Below, one piece after another: positions 54,700 through 64,000 of a stretch of 64,000 nt of DNA. Source of the DNA: Rhizophagus irregularis (taxonomy: Eukaryota > Glomeromycota > Glomeromycetes > Glomerales > Glomeraceae); assembly GCF_026210795.1 (NCBI RefSeq), contig NC_089449.1:1302001-1366000 (forward strand), given 5' to 3'. The number at the start of each line of letters is the position of its first letter. Positions within the stretch are counted from its first letter, which is position 1. A program made the position numbers and the translations under genes. The notes beneath the pieces are model-generated. The model was not told where the DNA came from. It saw only the letters and a program-made list of their open reading frames with translations, and ran no database searches.

Positions 54700-55384
54700 C
54701 TTTAAGTACTGGCTTATGATGATATGGTCTTTGATAAACATTTCAGTATTGTTGTATTCTTCAGTAGCTGAGGTAACATATGCTCTACATATCCTTAAAT
54801 AGCAACTGGATGAGTAAGTTTAACTTTCTGAAGGGTAATACGTAGTATTTCAAAAAAGTTCTTTCCGTTAATATTATGTTCTATGACCTTATCAAGGTCA
54901 ATATTATTAGTGTATTTGTTCAAGTGAGATATCTTTAAGTTATAAAGTCAAAAAAATTAAAATTATTTTTCCACTAAAAAATGGTCATAATAATCATTGG
55001 AAAGAGTTCCCAAATTTCTGTTAAATTGCTCTAATGATTAGAAGAGTTATACATATCACATGATATTTAGTTTAATATAAATTTACTCCTCTCTCTTCTC
55101 TTATCAGATTTATTAATAACCAATCAAATTATAATATTTATAAATCATATAATTTTATTAAATATAACATAAGATTTTGTTTATCCTTCTTCCCTCCTTT
55201 AATAATTACATAATATGTATAAGCTCCATTATACTAGCTAGCTAGGTTTTAATAGAATTCTGTGTTCTTAGAATATCTAATTTCATTAAATTATATATAA
55301 ATTACAATAAGATGAAAAAAAAAATAATGTGTGAATTATATTTTCATCTTGTAATTATTTTATATTTTTTCAAAAACATAATTT
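54700..55384. other. AT-rich DNA, possible upstream exon only
   Basis: Apart from the possible exon near 54730-54790 nothing was recognised. Confidence 0.3.
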
Positions 55385-55560
55385 TCTTCAAATCATTGCA
55401 TAACTTCATTAACTTCTGGTGGTATACTTGATTTTAAGATATTAAAAGCAATAGGAATTTCATTTAGTAGAACAAATTTTAGAGCAAATAAATGATGCAA
55501 TATGAAATTTAAATGCTTATTAAACTATATTGAATTGCTAAACTACATTTTTGGATTTTC
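55385..55560 (-). pseudogene. MULE-type transposase remnant
   Basis: A short minus-strand stretch reads LNEIPIAFNILKSSIPPEVNEVMQ, then TGA, then FEENYV. From memory this matches the region near the C-terminus of FLYWCH/MULE transposases in this fungus (NEIP.AF ... PPE.NEV.QWFEENY). The TGA again stands where Trp is expected. Only about 50 codons are legible; the rest is decayed. Confidence 0.4.
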
Positions 55561-56604
55561 TTCCAGCCATTTTACTCTAAAAATGAAAAAAACAAACCTT
55601 TATTAATAAATAATAATATTAGAAAATTTCTTATTTGATGTATTGATTGCTGCTATTTTGAAATTAGTAAAAATTTTGATAGTCTTAATGAAATATTATT
55701 TTCTTCAGCAAATTTAATTAAATTTTAGAATAATACTTGATAGTTGATATAATTCTTTAGATTTTCACTCATCAATATATATACTAATGGAAGAATTCTA
55801 GAGTTTTCTTCTATATTAATAGGATCATGGATTGTATAAAGTTAATAAAAGATTCTGGAAACTATTTTAAATGTACTATACATGACATTTCTTTTTAAGA
55901 AGGAACTATTTCACAAATTTCATCCATATATAAATTGAAAAAATTTTATTAATTAAAAAGAAATTAAAGAAAATTGTAATAAAATAATGTATATATTAAT
56001 AAATTATCAAATGAAATCATTTTTATTAAATAAACATATCATTAAATATTTTTTGTTAAACATTATTTAATTAGTATGTTATAGAATTCAAATTATTAAT
56101 ATTTTGAATTTGTCATATTTTTGATATTATAGAACACGCATCATTATATTTATAAAATAATGATCTATTGAGATTTTGGACTGTCAAGATTGTGGATTAT
56201 CAAGATTTGGACTGTCAAGTGATCAAAATCCAATGGATTCCGATCACTAGTTCAAATTTTATTTAAGATTTTCTAAATCTGAGGGGCAATGTGGGAAATG
56301 GACAAAGTTACAATTTATAATATAAAGTTGTATATCATTTTCATTCTCCCTAAGAATCTGGGGTAAATGATCAAACTAAAAACTGGTATTGCAATTTGGG
56401 TTTGTTTCAAAATTCAAAGTTAGAATAGAATTCCAAATTCAAATAATGCATTTTAAAAACTTTATTGCAATTTGAGTTCGTTTTAAAGTTATAAAAGAAT
56501 TCCAAGTTCAAATAATGCATTTTCCCGATTTGTTTAAAATTGGGTGTATATATGGCTAATGGAGTAATGGCCCGTGGTCGGCGTGATCCTTGATCTCACC
56601 ACTA
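55561..56604. other. AT-rich DNA, no gene seen
   Basis: Contains CAAGATTTGGACTGTCAAG-type imperfect direct repeats (56185-56220) and near-duplicate AAAGTTA/AATTCCAAATTCAAATAATGCATTTT phrases (56410-56525). No coding frame recognised. Confidence 0.35.
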
Positions 56605-56864
56605 TTCGATGAGCAACCAAATTAAATTAATTCTCCAATGTGTAAAAGCCATCTTTTAAGGACAATCATATCGATAAGAAATATGATCAGTTCAGAATGG
56701 GGAAGCAATTGATAACGAAATTCGAATATTTAAAGGACTCTTCGATGAGTAATCAAATTAAATTAATTCTCCAATGTGTAAAAGGCATCTTTTAAGGACA
56801 ATCACATTGATAAGAAACATGATCAGTTCAGAATGATAACGAAATTCGAATATTTAAAGGACTC
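56605..56864 (+). repeat. Tandem duplication in the upstream region of the microexon gene
   Basis: Unit 1 (56605-56740, 136 bp) and unit 2 (56741-56864, 124 bp) both begin TTCGATGAG and end AAAGGACTC. They differ by a few substitutions and a 12-base indel. They lie about 90 bp upstream of the start codon, so any regulatory site in them is doubled. Confidence 0.85.
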
Positions 56865-56949
56865 ATTTTTCCCAAGTCAGAGGAATAAGAAAACTACCTA
56901 TAAAATATAAAAAAAGCGAAATTTAACAAGAATCAACTGAAAAGCAAAA

Positions 56950-58640
56950 ATGAGATTCACTATTTTCCTTCTTCTTTCAATTGCCTTAGCTGTTGCTACT
57001 TCAGCTTCGCCAAGTCCTAGAATTGCGAGAGGTAAGTGCTTCATCTATTACGATAAATATTATTGAAAAAAAAAAATTTTTAATTTTCTTTTTTTTGAAA
57101 TAATAAATAGACGGAACTCTAATGGAAAGATGTAAGTTCGTTTATTAGTGTTATTTCAAATTAGATATCATAAATATTAATATGATTCTTTCTAATTTTA
57201 AATAGTCTGTATGTATTACCATTATAATTAATATTGCATTTAATATTATATATTTTAATAAAAATATTGACCGAGAATTTTCATTTTATTTAAATGATAA
57301 ATAAAATAAACAGGGTGTAAGTATTTTATTACTATTACTATTATGACGATATTGTTTTTTAACAGTTAATTAATTTGTTGTATTTATGTATTTAAATAAA
57401 TAGGCGGTAAGGGTTATCTTTTATAATTATTATTGTTATACTTTATTTCCGAAAAATATTTTTTAAAACTGATGATTTTCATTTTATTATTATTTAATAA
57501 TAATAAATAGATGGTAAGTATCATTATTATTACAGTATTTTTTGTACTCAATATCCATTGTTTGAAAAATATTAACCCGTTAAAATCTACATTTTATTTA
57601 AATGATAAATAAATAGGATGTAAGTAATTTTATTAATTACTATTGCTTAATGTTATTGTTTTGAAAAGTATTAACCGTTAATTTCAATTCGTTTTCATAG
57701 GTCGTAAGTATTATTATTATTATTAACGCATTGTTTTCGAAAAATATTAACCGCTAAATTTTTCATTTTAATCTAAATGTTGAATAGTTGGATGTAAGTA
57801 TAATATTATTATTACCATTTAATATCATTGTTTCTAAAAAAGGATATTAACAGTTTATAATTTTATTTGATTTTAAATAATATAAATAGGCAGTAAGTAT
57901 TTATCATTATAATTTCACTTAGTATTATTATTTTTAAGAAAATTATTAACTTTTAATAATTTTATTTATTTTAAAATAATACAAATAGAGGGTATGTATT
58001 ATATTATTAATAATTTAATGATTTCTTAATATTATATTAATTTTGTTAATTTAATTTATTTTAAATAATATAGGCAGTAAGTATTGTTCATTGTCAATGT
58101 TATAATTGTTTTTTTACGCGACACAGAGAAATAATTTATCACATCGTTGATTTTTCATTTACTTGAAAATAACAAATAGACTGTAAGTATTAATCATTAT
58201 TAATTACTCAATTCGAAAAAAAAAAATATTAATCGCTAAATTTATTTATTTATTTATTTATAAATAGGTGGTAAGTATTATTATTATTAACGTTCATATC
58301 ATTTTTTTTTTTGAAAAATATTAACTGTTAATACTATTGATTCTATTTTATTTAAATAAGCAATCTGTAAGTATTATCATTATTATAATTGTTATTACAC
58401 TCAATATCAAATATTAACCGTCTAATTTCATTTTATTTTAAATAATAGGCTGTAAGTATTATTTATCATTATAATTACATTCGATTTGAAAATATTAACT
58501 GTTAATTTTTATTTTATTTTAATTATAATAAACTAGGCTGTAAGTATTATTATTATTATTACACTCAAAATCGTTGTGTTTTAAAAATATTAACCGTTAT
58601 TTTAAATACATAGAAACGAATCGTCCTTCCTACTCTGAGA
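56950..58640 (+). CDS. Secreted cysteine-rich peptide gene with 15 consecutive 3- or 6-nt microexons
   Basis: ATG at 56950. Exon 1 (56950-57031) encodes a signal peptide (MRFTIFLLLSIALAVATSAS) and PSPRIAR and ends in phase 1 at GTAAGT. Exon 2 is 57111-57131 (21 nt). Then follow TCT 57206, GGT 57314, GCG 57404, ATG 57511, GAT 57617, GTC 57701, TTGGAT 57788, GCA 57890, AGG 57989, GCA 58074, ACT 58180, GTG 58268, CAATCT 58361, GCT 58449 and GCT 58537. Each is preceded by TAG, CAG or AAG and followed by GTAAGT, GTATGT or GTAAGG. The final exon starts at 58614, where T|AA gives a stop. Introns are 74-105 nt. Full inclusion predicts a short mature peptide with six cysteines, C-x2-C-x2-C-x3-C-x2-CC. 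A TATAAAATA box lies at 56899. The 3' end is uncertain; transcripts are not shown. Confidence 0.7.
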
Positions 58641-58939
58641 ATAGGAACGTCCAAAGGCTCCGATACATCTTGCTTTAATAATTTCTCCTTTCTTTCTTTT
58701 ACTTGTACTCTTTTTTTTTTACAATTGATATTTATACAACGATCTTTCTAAATTATTCTTGAAGAATAATTCAAATTTATTCTTTTTTTAAAGTACACAA
58801 ATTATGTTTAAACTTATTAATATATTAATACAATAATAACCTTTCAATTAATATAATAATAAAATTGTGACTCTTTAATAATAAGAAATTAAATTTATTA
58901 GTGTATAAGCTTTGCTCATAATAAATAAGATTCGCAATC

Positions 58940-59660
58940 TGCTTAAATTTTGTACTCTTGTGCGACGAAATAAATGATCACACGGTAGGTCTGTGCGACA
59001 TATTAATTTCGCATATAACTATCCTCGAGTTGGAAATAGCCATAAAGACATTTCGCAAGTTCATAGCTTCGAATAATTTTTTCAATGTCTTCAAGTTTGT
59101 TTAGGTTCATTATAGCTTTGAATAAATTTCTGATACAATATCTTCAAAAGTATGTTTAGATTATCACCTTGCAGATAAAAGATCAAGAAGGCATTTTTTT
59201 CCCGAACAAATGTGAGAAAAAATGTGAAAAGAGATCTACATTCAACACAGAATATCCCTATAAGTTAATAGTGACAATAAAACCATATGTTGTAAAAGGC
59301 TGGAGGACTTGCAATTTCGAGATCGCCAGGCGTTAGAACAACTTTGTGTCTTCCAGGGTAGATCTCCATGTGAAAAGGTATGAAGATTCTGTTTACATAT
59401 GCTTTTATAGAGCTCTTGGCATCATACGACAATGTTAATCACGCCTCATATCTCCTTAACTTTTTCCTTTCCAACAGTAAGATATAAAGCATGTAGTGAT
59501 ATGTTGAAGTTCAGCCAACTTTCCGCAAAAAACTTCCTAGAGAAATAACGCAAAAATAAGGTATGTATATGCTAGAAGTTACTCTTGCATGGGAGCGAAA
59601 CTTTTTCATTAAGACCTTGTATTTGGGAAATCAAGATGTCTTCAATGATATTATAAGCCT
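58940..59660 (+). pseudogene. Diverged copy of the multi-exon gene at 34.7-35.6 kb
   Basis: Shares TTGTGCGAC...GTGCGACA phrases (about 58950-59015), the GAGATCGCCAGGCGT block (59320), ATGTGAAAAG followed by a GTATGA donor (59378), a TTCCAACAG acceptor (59477), AAGATATAAAGCATG, and a GTATGT donor (59562). This is the same order as the reverse complement of 35560-34960. All frames contain stops. It lies outside the Polinton, whereas the other copy is inside, which is evidence that the Polinton shares cargo with the host genome. Confidence 0.55.
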
Positions 59661-60926
59661 TAACTTCCGTTACTGTAATGCGGGGAAATAAAACCGTAAT
59701 TTTTCGTGATTGAGATTTCTAAGAATAAACATATCTTGAAGAAGAAGTAAGAAAGGAGATCAATCGTAATGACTTCCTCCGTCAAATTTATCCTGAGGAG
59801 AAGCCTATGCGAACAGAAGATAGGATTTTTTTCCTATTCGCCTGATGAGGATCGTATTCACATCCGAATTCTTCACTAATGAGTGGTTGGAATTTTTTTT
59901 TTATATTTTTTATCATGTAAAGCGAAATATTCGCAATTTTTTATGAAGCTGGGTTTTTTATTTCAAATAAAGTAGATAGACATGCAAATTTTTTAACCAG
60001 ATTTCTATCCTTTTTTGGTAACGGGAATCAACTTTAAATTAGGCAGTGTAACATTCCAATGGTTACAATTTAGCCGATTTAATATACCAAATAATTGATT
60101 AGGATCTTATTATTTTGATAGCATTACATGTTGTACATCAGACAGTGATAATCATAAAATATTTATCGTTGTTTTTTTGGCAATACACAAAATGCGAATA
60201 TTATTCGTACGATACATGTTTCAATTGAAAATTATTAAAAAGAATAAGGTCTTATTAGACGGTTTAATAGCATGCATGCTGTACACTGGACAGTCTTTAT
60301 TGAAGATAATCGCTAGAATTGGAAAATACGAAATAAGATTAGTCATTGAATAATAGTCCAAAAAATAATTTATTTTCTCCGTTATAAAATACAAAACAAG
60401 ATTGTTAATTCGCTGCATACTGCCCTATAAAAAATTTTATCGTTATTTCTGTAAAAACTCCATCCATTCACAGAAAATGCAAATAATTCGATAAATTCCG
60501 TGATATAAAGTTATTAATTCCGGAAATATGAGCCTTTTACGGAAAAAAGATGGTCATATAAAAACGACTATATAAGGAAAGTATCGTCCATTTTTTAGTA
60601 ACGAAAAAGTTTAGTTTGAATATAATGCCAAATTATAATTCCTTATCAGTTATTAGAAATTTACTATTTGACAATCCTCTTAATTAGTCACACTTATTAT
60701 GAAGGATTAACCTAATAGAAAAGAGACACAATATAATATGATACCTCACTAGGGAAAATACAATATTCTTAAGAACGGAAATCAACTGGCAATTTTTATA
60801 TATATAAGGTCATTTTCCCAATATTTTTTTAACTGTGTTAATATTCGAAACATATATTACTCTGTAAAAAAGAAAAGTTATTATAACATACTCTCAAATT
60901 TTCTTTTTTACAATATTAAAATAATC
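59661..60926. other. AT-rich intergenic DNA, upstream of the knottin-like gene
   Basis: No gene recognised. ATATATATAAGG at about 60798-60810 may be the TATA box for the gene starting at 60927, though it lies ~120 bp upstream of the ATG. Confidence 0.35.
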
Positions 60927-61197
60927 ATGAAATTTCTTTTGCTTACTGTTGTAATTTGCCTTATCTACGCTCTTGTTAGTGTGGCTGCTTCGCCATTAAT
61001 TAATGAAGGTAATTATATCTTTAGAATTTTTTTTATTATTTCGTTTTCAATAATACCAAAACATTTAATAATTATTCTTTTCATTAATAGCTCGAAGGAC
61101 AAGTTGCGCTATAGTTGGTACAGACTGTTCCACCTTACCATGCTGCGAGGACCTTACTTGTGCCAGAACTCCGAAATTATTATGTATTTATGGGTAA
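60927..61197 (+). CDS. Secreted knottin-type cysteine-rich peptide (two exons)
   Basis: Exon 1, 60927-61008 (82 nt, phase 1), encodes a signal peptide (MKFLLLTVVICLIYALVSVA) and ASPLINE. The intron is 61009-61090 (GTAATT ... TTAATAG). Exon 2, 61091-61197, ends at TAA. The predicted preprotein is 62 residues. The mature part has six cysteines spaced C-x6-C-x5-CC-x4-C-x7-C, the inhibitor-cystine-knot pattern. This scaffold is used by many unrelated secreted peptides (protease inhibitors, antimicrobials, toxins, signalling peptides), so it does not define function. In a mycorrhizal fungus a secreted effector or defence peptide is plausible. Exon 1 has exactly the same length and phase as exon 1 of the microexon gene 4 kb upstream. 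Confidence 0.75.
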
Positions 61198-61610
61198 ATT
61201 GCTTTAAAAAGCATTTATTTTAAATGCTTGTTAATTAAGTTTCAACAGACCTCTTGTTTGATAAGTACTGTTATAGAAATACTTAGCCAATGTTACGCTT
61301 CAAATTAACACAATATAGGCCTTATTTATTGTGTTCTATTTTTTTATTCTATTATTATTATTTTTTTTATTTTATATTTTTTTTTTAGAAAGTCTTGAAA
61401 ATGAAATAATAAATGTGATAAATATAAATTTGTATTTTACATACAATATACTGTATAATTAATATGCGCAACATCTATTGTATTGCTTTATAGTTTATAC
61501 TTTAAAATGTACATGTTTTTAATGGTGTTGGCATTGTTTTACACAAAAAATGTTGTACCAATATGTTTTAAATGGTGTTAATTGTAAAGTTAATTGCTCG
61601 ACACTTTTTG
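61198..61610. other. 3' flank of the knottin-like gene, no gene seen
   Basis: AT-rich with repeated GGTGTTG/GGTGTTA words leading into the foldback at 61611. Confidence 0.35.
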
Positions 61611-61783
61611 GTGTTGGCCAACACGGTATCCGATCAAAATCTCGAAAATCACTTGCACGACTAACACAAGATCGACAACAAAATCTCGATAATCCAAAAT
61701 CTCGGATTATCGAGATTTTGTTGTCGGTTTTGTGTCAATCGCTCAAATGATTTTCGAGATTTCGTACCAAAACCGGCTAACAC
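61611..61783. repeat. ~173-bp foldback repeat
   Basis: Ends GTGTTGGCC and, inverted, GTGTTAGCCGG. Internal arms share AAATCTCGAAAATCA and CAACAAAATCTCGATAATCC with their complements, around a short centre AAAATCTC. Probably a small MITE; the target duplication is not clear. Confidence 0.6.
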
Positions 61784-62576
61784 ATGGCATGACACATTGA
61801 CACATTTGATGCCTATCCAAAACATCCTGATATATAAAATTAATTTTTAGTGCATGCATAGCCCTGGTGCAAAGCATCAGGCAGCTGGACGAAAAAAATG
61901 TTACGCATCACTTTAAACTGTACGTTCTATCTCGTATTTTTTGTTACTTTCAGATTAATGAATAAATAGGTATAATGCGTCCAACTAATAAGATAGAGTG
62001 ATGCTGAGAAGAATTCTACTAGTTTTTTTCTTGTTAAAAGTGTAATACAACAGACGAACATTCTTCCAAAAAAGTATCATTACCAAGGGTATATACGTAA
62101 CCACTAATATACGATAACCATACCTGAAGAGTCCATGTGTATACTTTTCAACTAACGAATAATTCTGTTACAAACCCCATCTAATGGTCTCTAGTCACGA
62201 TTGCAAAATAATCATACATGACTTGCAACTATCACTAACCACAAACATCATTCAGATCCCCCTTCATGATTTGCCCGATTTCAGGAGATGCACGTGTTAA
62301 TGATCATCCATATGTGAGTTATTATAATAGCCCTTTTTCGAATAGATTATACTGCTTAGCAAAAACGCCGAATTCGGCTATATTACTGCACGTGAAAATG
62401 GGGATTTATCAAAGTGTAAATGTCTGCTTTATTCCTTAATTTTTAAAAAATTACATCAAAGGAGCGTTTAACAATTAACAACCGTTATATGTTGTTTTTA
62501 TTCCTATTCGTACTCCATACAACTTTAAATGCTCGGCAAAAAATTTTCCGGACAACTGTGGATTATGACGTAAATA
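61784..62576. other. Intergenic DNA, no gene seen
   Basis: Less AT-rich than neighbouring gaps but without an ORF of coding character or recognised repeat ends. Confidence 0.35.
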
Positions 62577-63009
62577 ATGATTAATACTTCAGTGGATAAT
62601 TTTTTTGTATTGTCTAGTTTTTTTACAGCGAAAAAATTGGCTTCACGTAAGCTGTTATATTTTAGACGATATAATTATTCTGCTGAAGACGGTTTTGAAA
62701 TTAAAGTTGATGAAAATGAAACTATTTGTAATCTCGTGGAAACCATCAAACAAAGTAAAACTGGTCTTAAGAATGCAAAATTTTCTAAAAGTGGATCTTT
62801 CTTCTGACACGCTGAGTGATAAACTAGCTTTTCTCGAAGCTAATCCTTCCACTAATATTAAGAGGACATTAGATGGTGAAGAGTTAACTGCAACTGAAAC
62901 TGCTATTTTTGAGTACTTTGATAATACAGAATTACAGGTTATTATATTGTCATCATACCACCTACTCCCCACTTTACCTTCAAAAAGTGTACAAGTGAAA
63001 AAAAACTAG
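62577..63009 (+). pseudogene. Crinkler-type N-terminal (ubiquitin-like header) fragment, frameshifted
   Basis: One frame (62577-62807) gives EDGFEIKVDENETICNLVETIKQ. After a slip near 62785, another gives NFLKVDLSS ... KLAFLEANPSTNIKRTLDGEELTATETAIFEYF ... LQVII. Together this follows the layout of Crinkler header domains: a beta strand with F.I.V, a T..L...IK helix, a KV.L.. strand, ...LDGEEL....I..YF, and a V.I.. strand. Crinklers are modular proteins with effector or nuclease-type C-termini, abundant in Rhizophagus. No C-terminal domain follows before stops at 63009, so this is a truncated relic. The start is uncertain because the usual LxCLV opening sits in the second frame (YCLVF, 62608). 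Confidence 0.5.
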
Positions 63010-63815
63010 TGGCTTGATTAAATAGAATTTTCTTTTGAGGGCTGAAACATGCACAAGGAATTTTCAGATAATGTGAATGATGCAGAGAAACAAAATTTAT
63101 AAACAAATTCAGATCACAAAATCACAACCAAATCATAAAAGATCGTAAAGAATATTTCTTGGATTCGTATCAAATTGGCTATAGCACCATATAGTATAAT
63201 AAAAAGCAAGGATTGGGAGAACTTGTGGATTAAAGATTTTTAAAATTAAATACTCCATATTCATAATTTAAAATAACAATTTTCATGCAAAAACAATATG
63301 TATAAGGCATATAGCAAAGTCATATAGTACAAAATATCAAACTATAAATCTAGATCGAATTGCATGAATCATCAGATAAGACTTGAATCCACCAAGCATA
63401 GCGAACATGCTTTATATCACTTTGACGATCATTTGCCAATCACAAGTTTCATTTTATTAAAAAATGATTAAATTATGAAAAGTGCATGGCAAAGTAAATG
63501 CCTAAGTAAGAAAAAAATAAAATATGCCACCTTTATTGTTGTATAACTTTAAATTAAATAATTTATAATATAATTTTTAATTTTTATATGCTAAATTATT
63601 AATGTGATAATTTGAAGTTTCGGGATAAAAATTGAAGGCCGAAGCTGAATACGTAAAGCCGAAACTTGAAATTTTGCATGAACATTCCTTTTATTATATA
63701 TAATCTGTAAAAAAAATAATGCAAGGTTTTGACCCATAATGCAGGTTTATTGCTTATAGAGAAATTAGCCAATTATTTGTTATTAATATATTTCTAATAA
63801 AAAAGATTATTTACA
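63010..63815. other. AT-rich intergenic DNA, no gene seen
   Basis: No coding frame recognised; the phrase CCGAAGCTGAATACGTAAAGCCGAAAC near 63640 is not part of an identified element. Confidence 0.3.
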
Positions 63816-63955
63816 TCATTAAAAGATAATGAAAAACCTTTAGTTGAAGATGAAGATGATAATAGTTTAAGTGAAGATAATAATGATGAGAATATTGAGA
63901 ATAATTTAGAAATAATAGAAAGTAATATAGATAATCTGTTTGAAATATTATGCTA
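63816..63955 (+). pseudogene. Acidic C-terminal tail of an unidentified protein
   Basis: A short frame SLKDNEKPLVEDEDDNSL, then DNNDENIENNLEIIE and DNLFEILC before TAA. Acidic Asn/Asp/Glu-rich tails like this end some transposase-type proteins in this fungus. The preceding part is not readable, so the identity is open. Confidence 0.25.
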
Positions 63956-64000
63956 AACATGGTTAAATTATAATATAATTATTAGTATTTGTATTAATTT

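Noticed and set aside
57032-58613. Microexon array as random AT-rich repeats with chance splice-like sites
   Set aside because: Fifteen successive AG-(3 or 6 nt)-GTAAGT-type sites, all multiples of three, ending in an in-frame stop, are unlikely by chance. Intronic tandem duplication without exon use remains possible and is stated as the refuting outcome.

Overview
The window reads as nuclear DNA of an arbuscular mycorrhizal fungus, most likely Rhizophagus or a close relative. It is very AT-rich. Its spliceosomal introns are short (GTAAGT...TAG). It is packed with transposons, and several protein families recognisable from memory as greatly expanded in Rhizophagus recur here: a SAM-domain/CRN-like family, a coiled-coil family with a CPxC...H zinc motif, RING and AMN1-type LRR proteins, a Crinkler header fragment, and Gag-like proteins. 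No database could be searched, so the species is an inference.

The left three quarters is a nest of insertions that can be dated relative to one another. The oldest unit is a LINE on the minus strand: ORF1 at about 45.9-47.6 kb, ORF2 endonuclease at 44.3-45.5 kb, ORF2 reverse transcriptase at 3.4 kb down to base 1. Its ORF2 is split by a 40,904-bp element (3385-44288). That element has inverted termini of about 1.05 kb, is flanked by the 5-bp duplication ACTTT, and its removal restores the ORF2 frame. It carries a Polinton (Maverick) core: integrase near the left end, a membrane-anchored packaging ATPase, and a family-B protein-primed-type DNA polymerase near the right end. Between them lie genes unusual for a Polinton. 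One is a Gag-like protein with a CCHC knuckle, joined to a retropepsin-like protein by a -1 slippery site. Others are an HTH protein, coiled-coil proteins, and cargo genes of the fungal families named above (RING, IQ, PD-(D/E)XK, coiled-coil/zinc, SAM, LRR, small Cys-rich). No double-jelly-roll capsid gene was recognised.

Younger elements sit inside the Polinton. A 1.48-kb hAT-type element in the left terminal repeat is filled with about 23 tandem hairpins. A 7.3-kb hAT transposon in the ATPase gene carries a copy of the SAM-domain gene and is itself invaded. A 1.4-kb element lies in gag. Small hAT MITEs and a 297-bp foldback MITE lie in the SAM and polymerase genes. Most are supported by exact 8-bp target duplications. 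Many coding regions are interrupted by single in-frame TGA codons at positions where CGA or TGG is expected, so most of the element is decayed.

The right arm (48-64 kb) holds LTR fragments, a third and truncated Polinton end (50.6-53.0 kb), more MITEs and a MULE remnant. It also holds two small secreted-peptide genes. The first (56,950-58,6xx) has a signal-peptide exon, a 21-nt exon, and then 15 consecutive microexons of 3 or 6 nt, each bounded by good splice sites. The frame stays open to a stop in the last exon and predicts a six-cysteine peptide. The second (60,927-61,197) is a two-exon gene with a knottin-type cysteine pattern and a first exon of the same length and phase. The microexon gene and the Gag-carrying Polinton are the two most unusual systems in the window.
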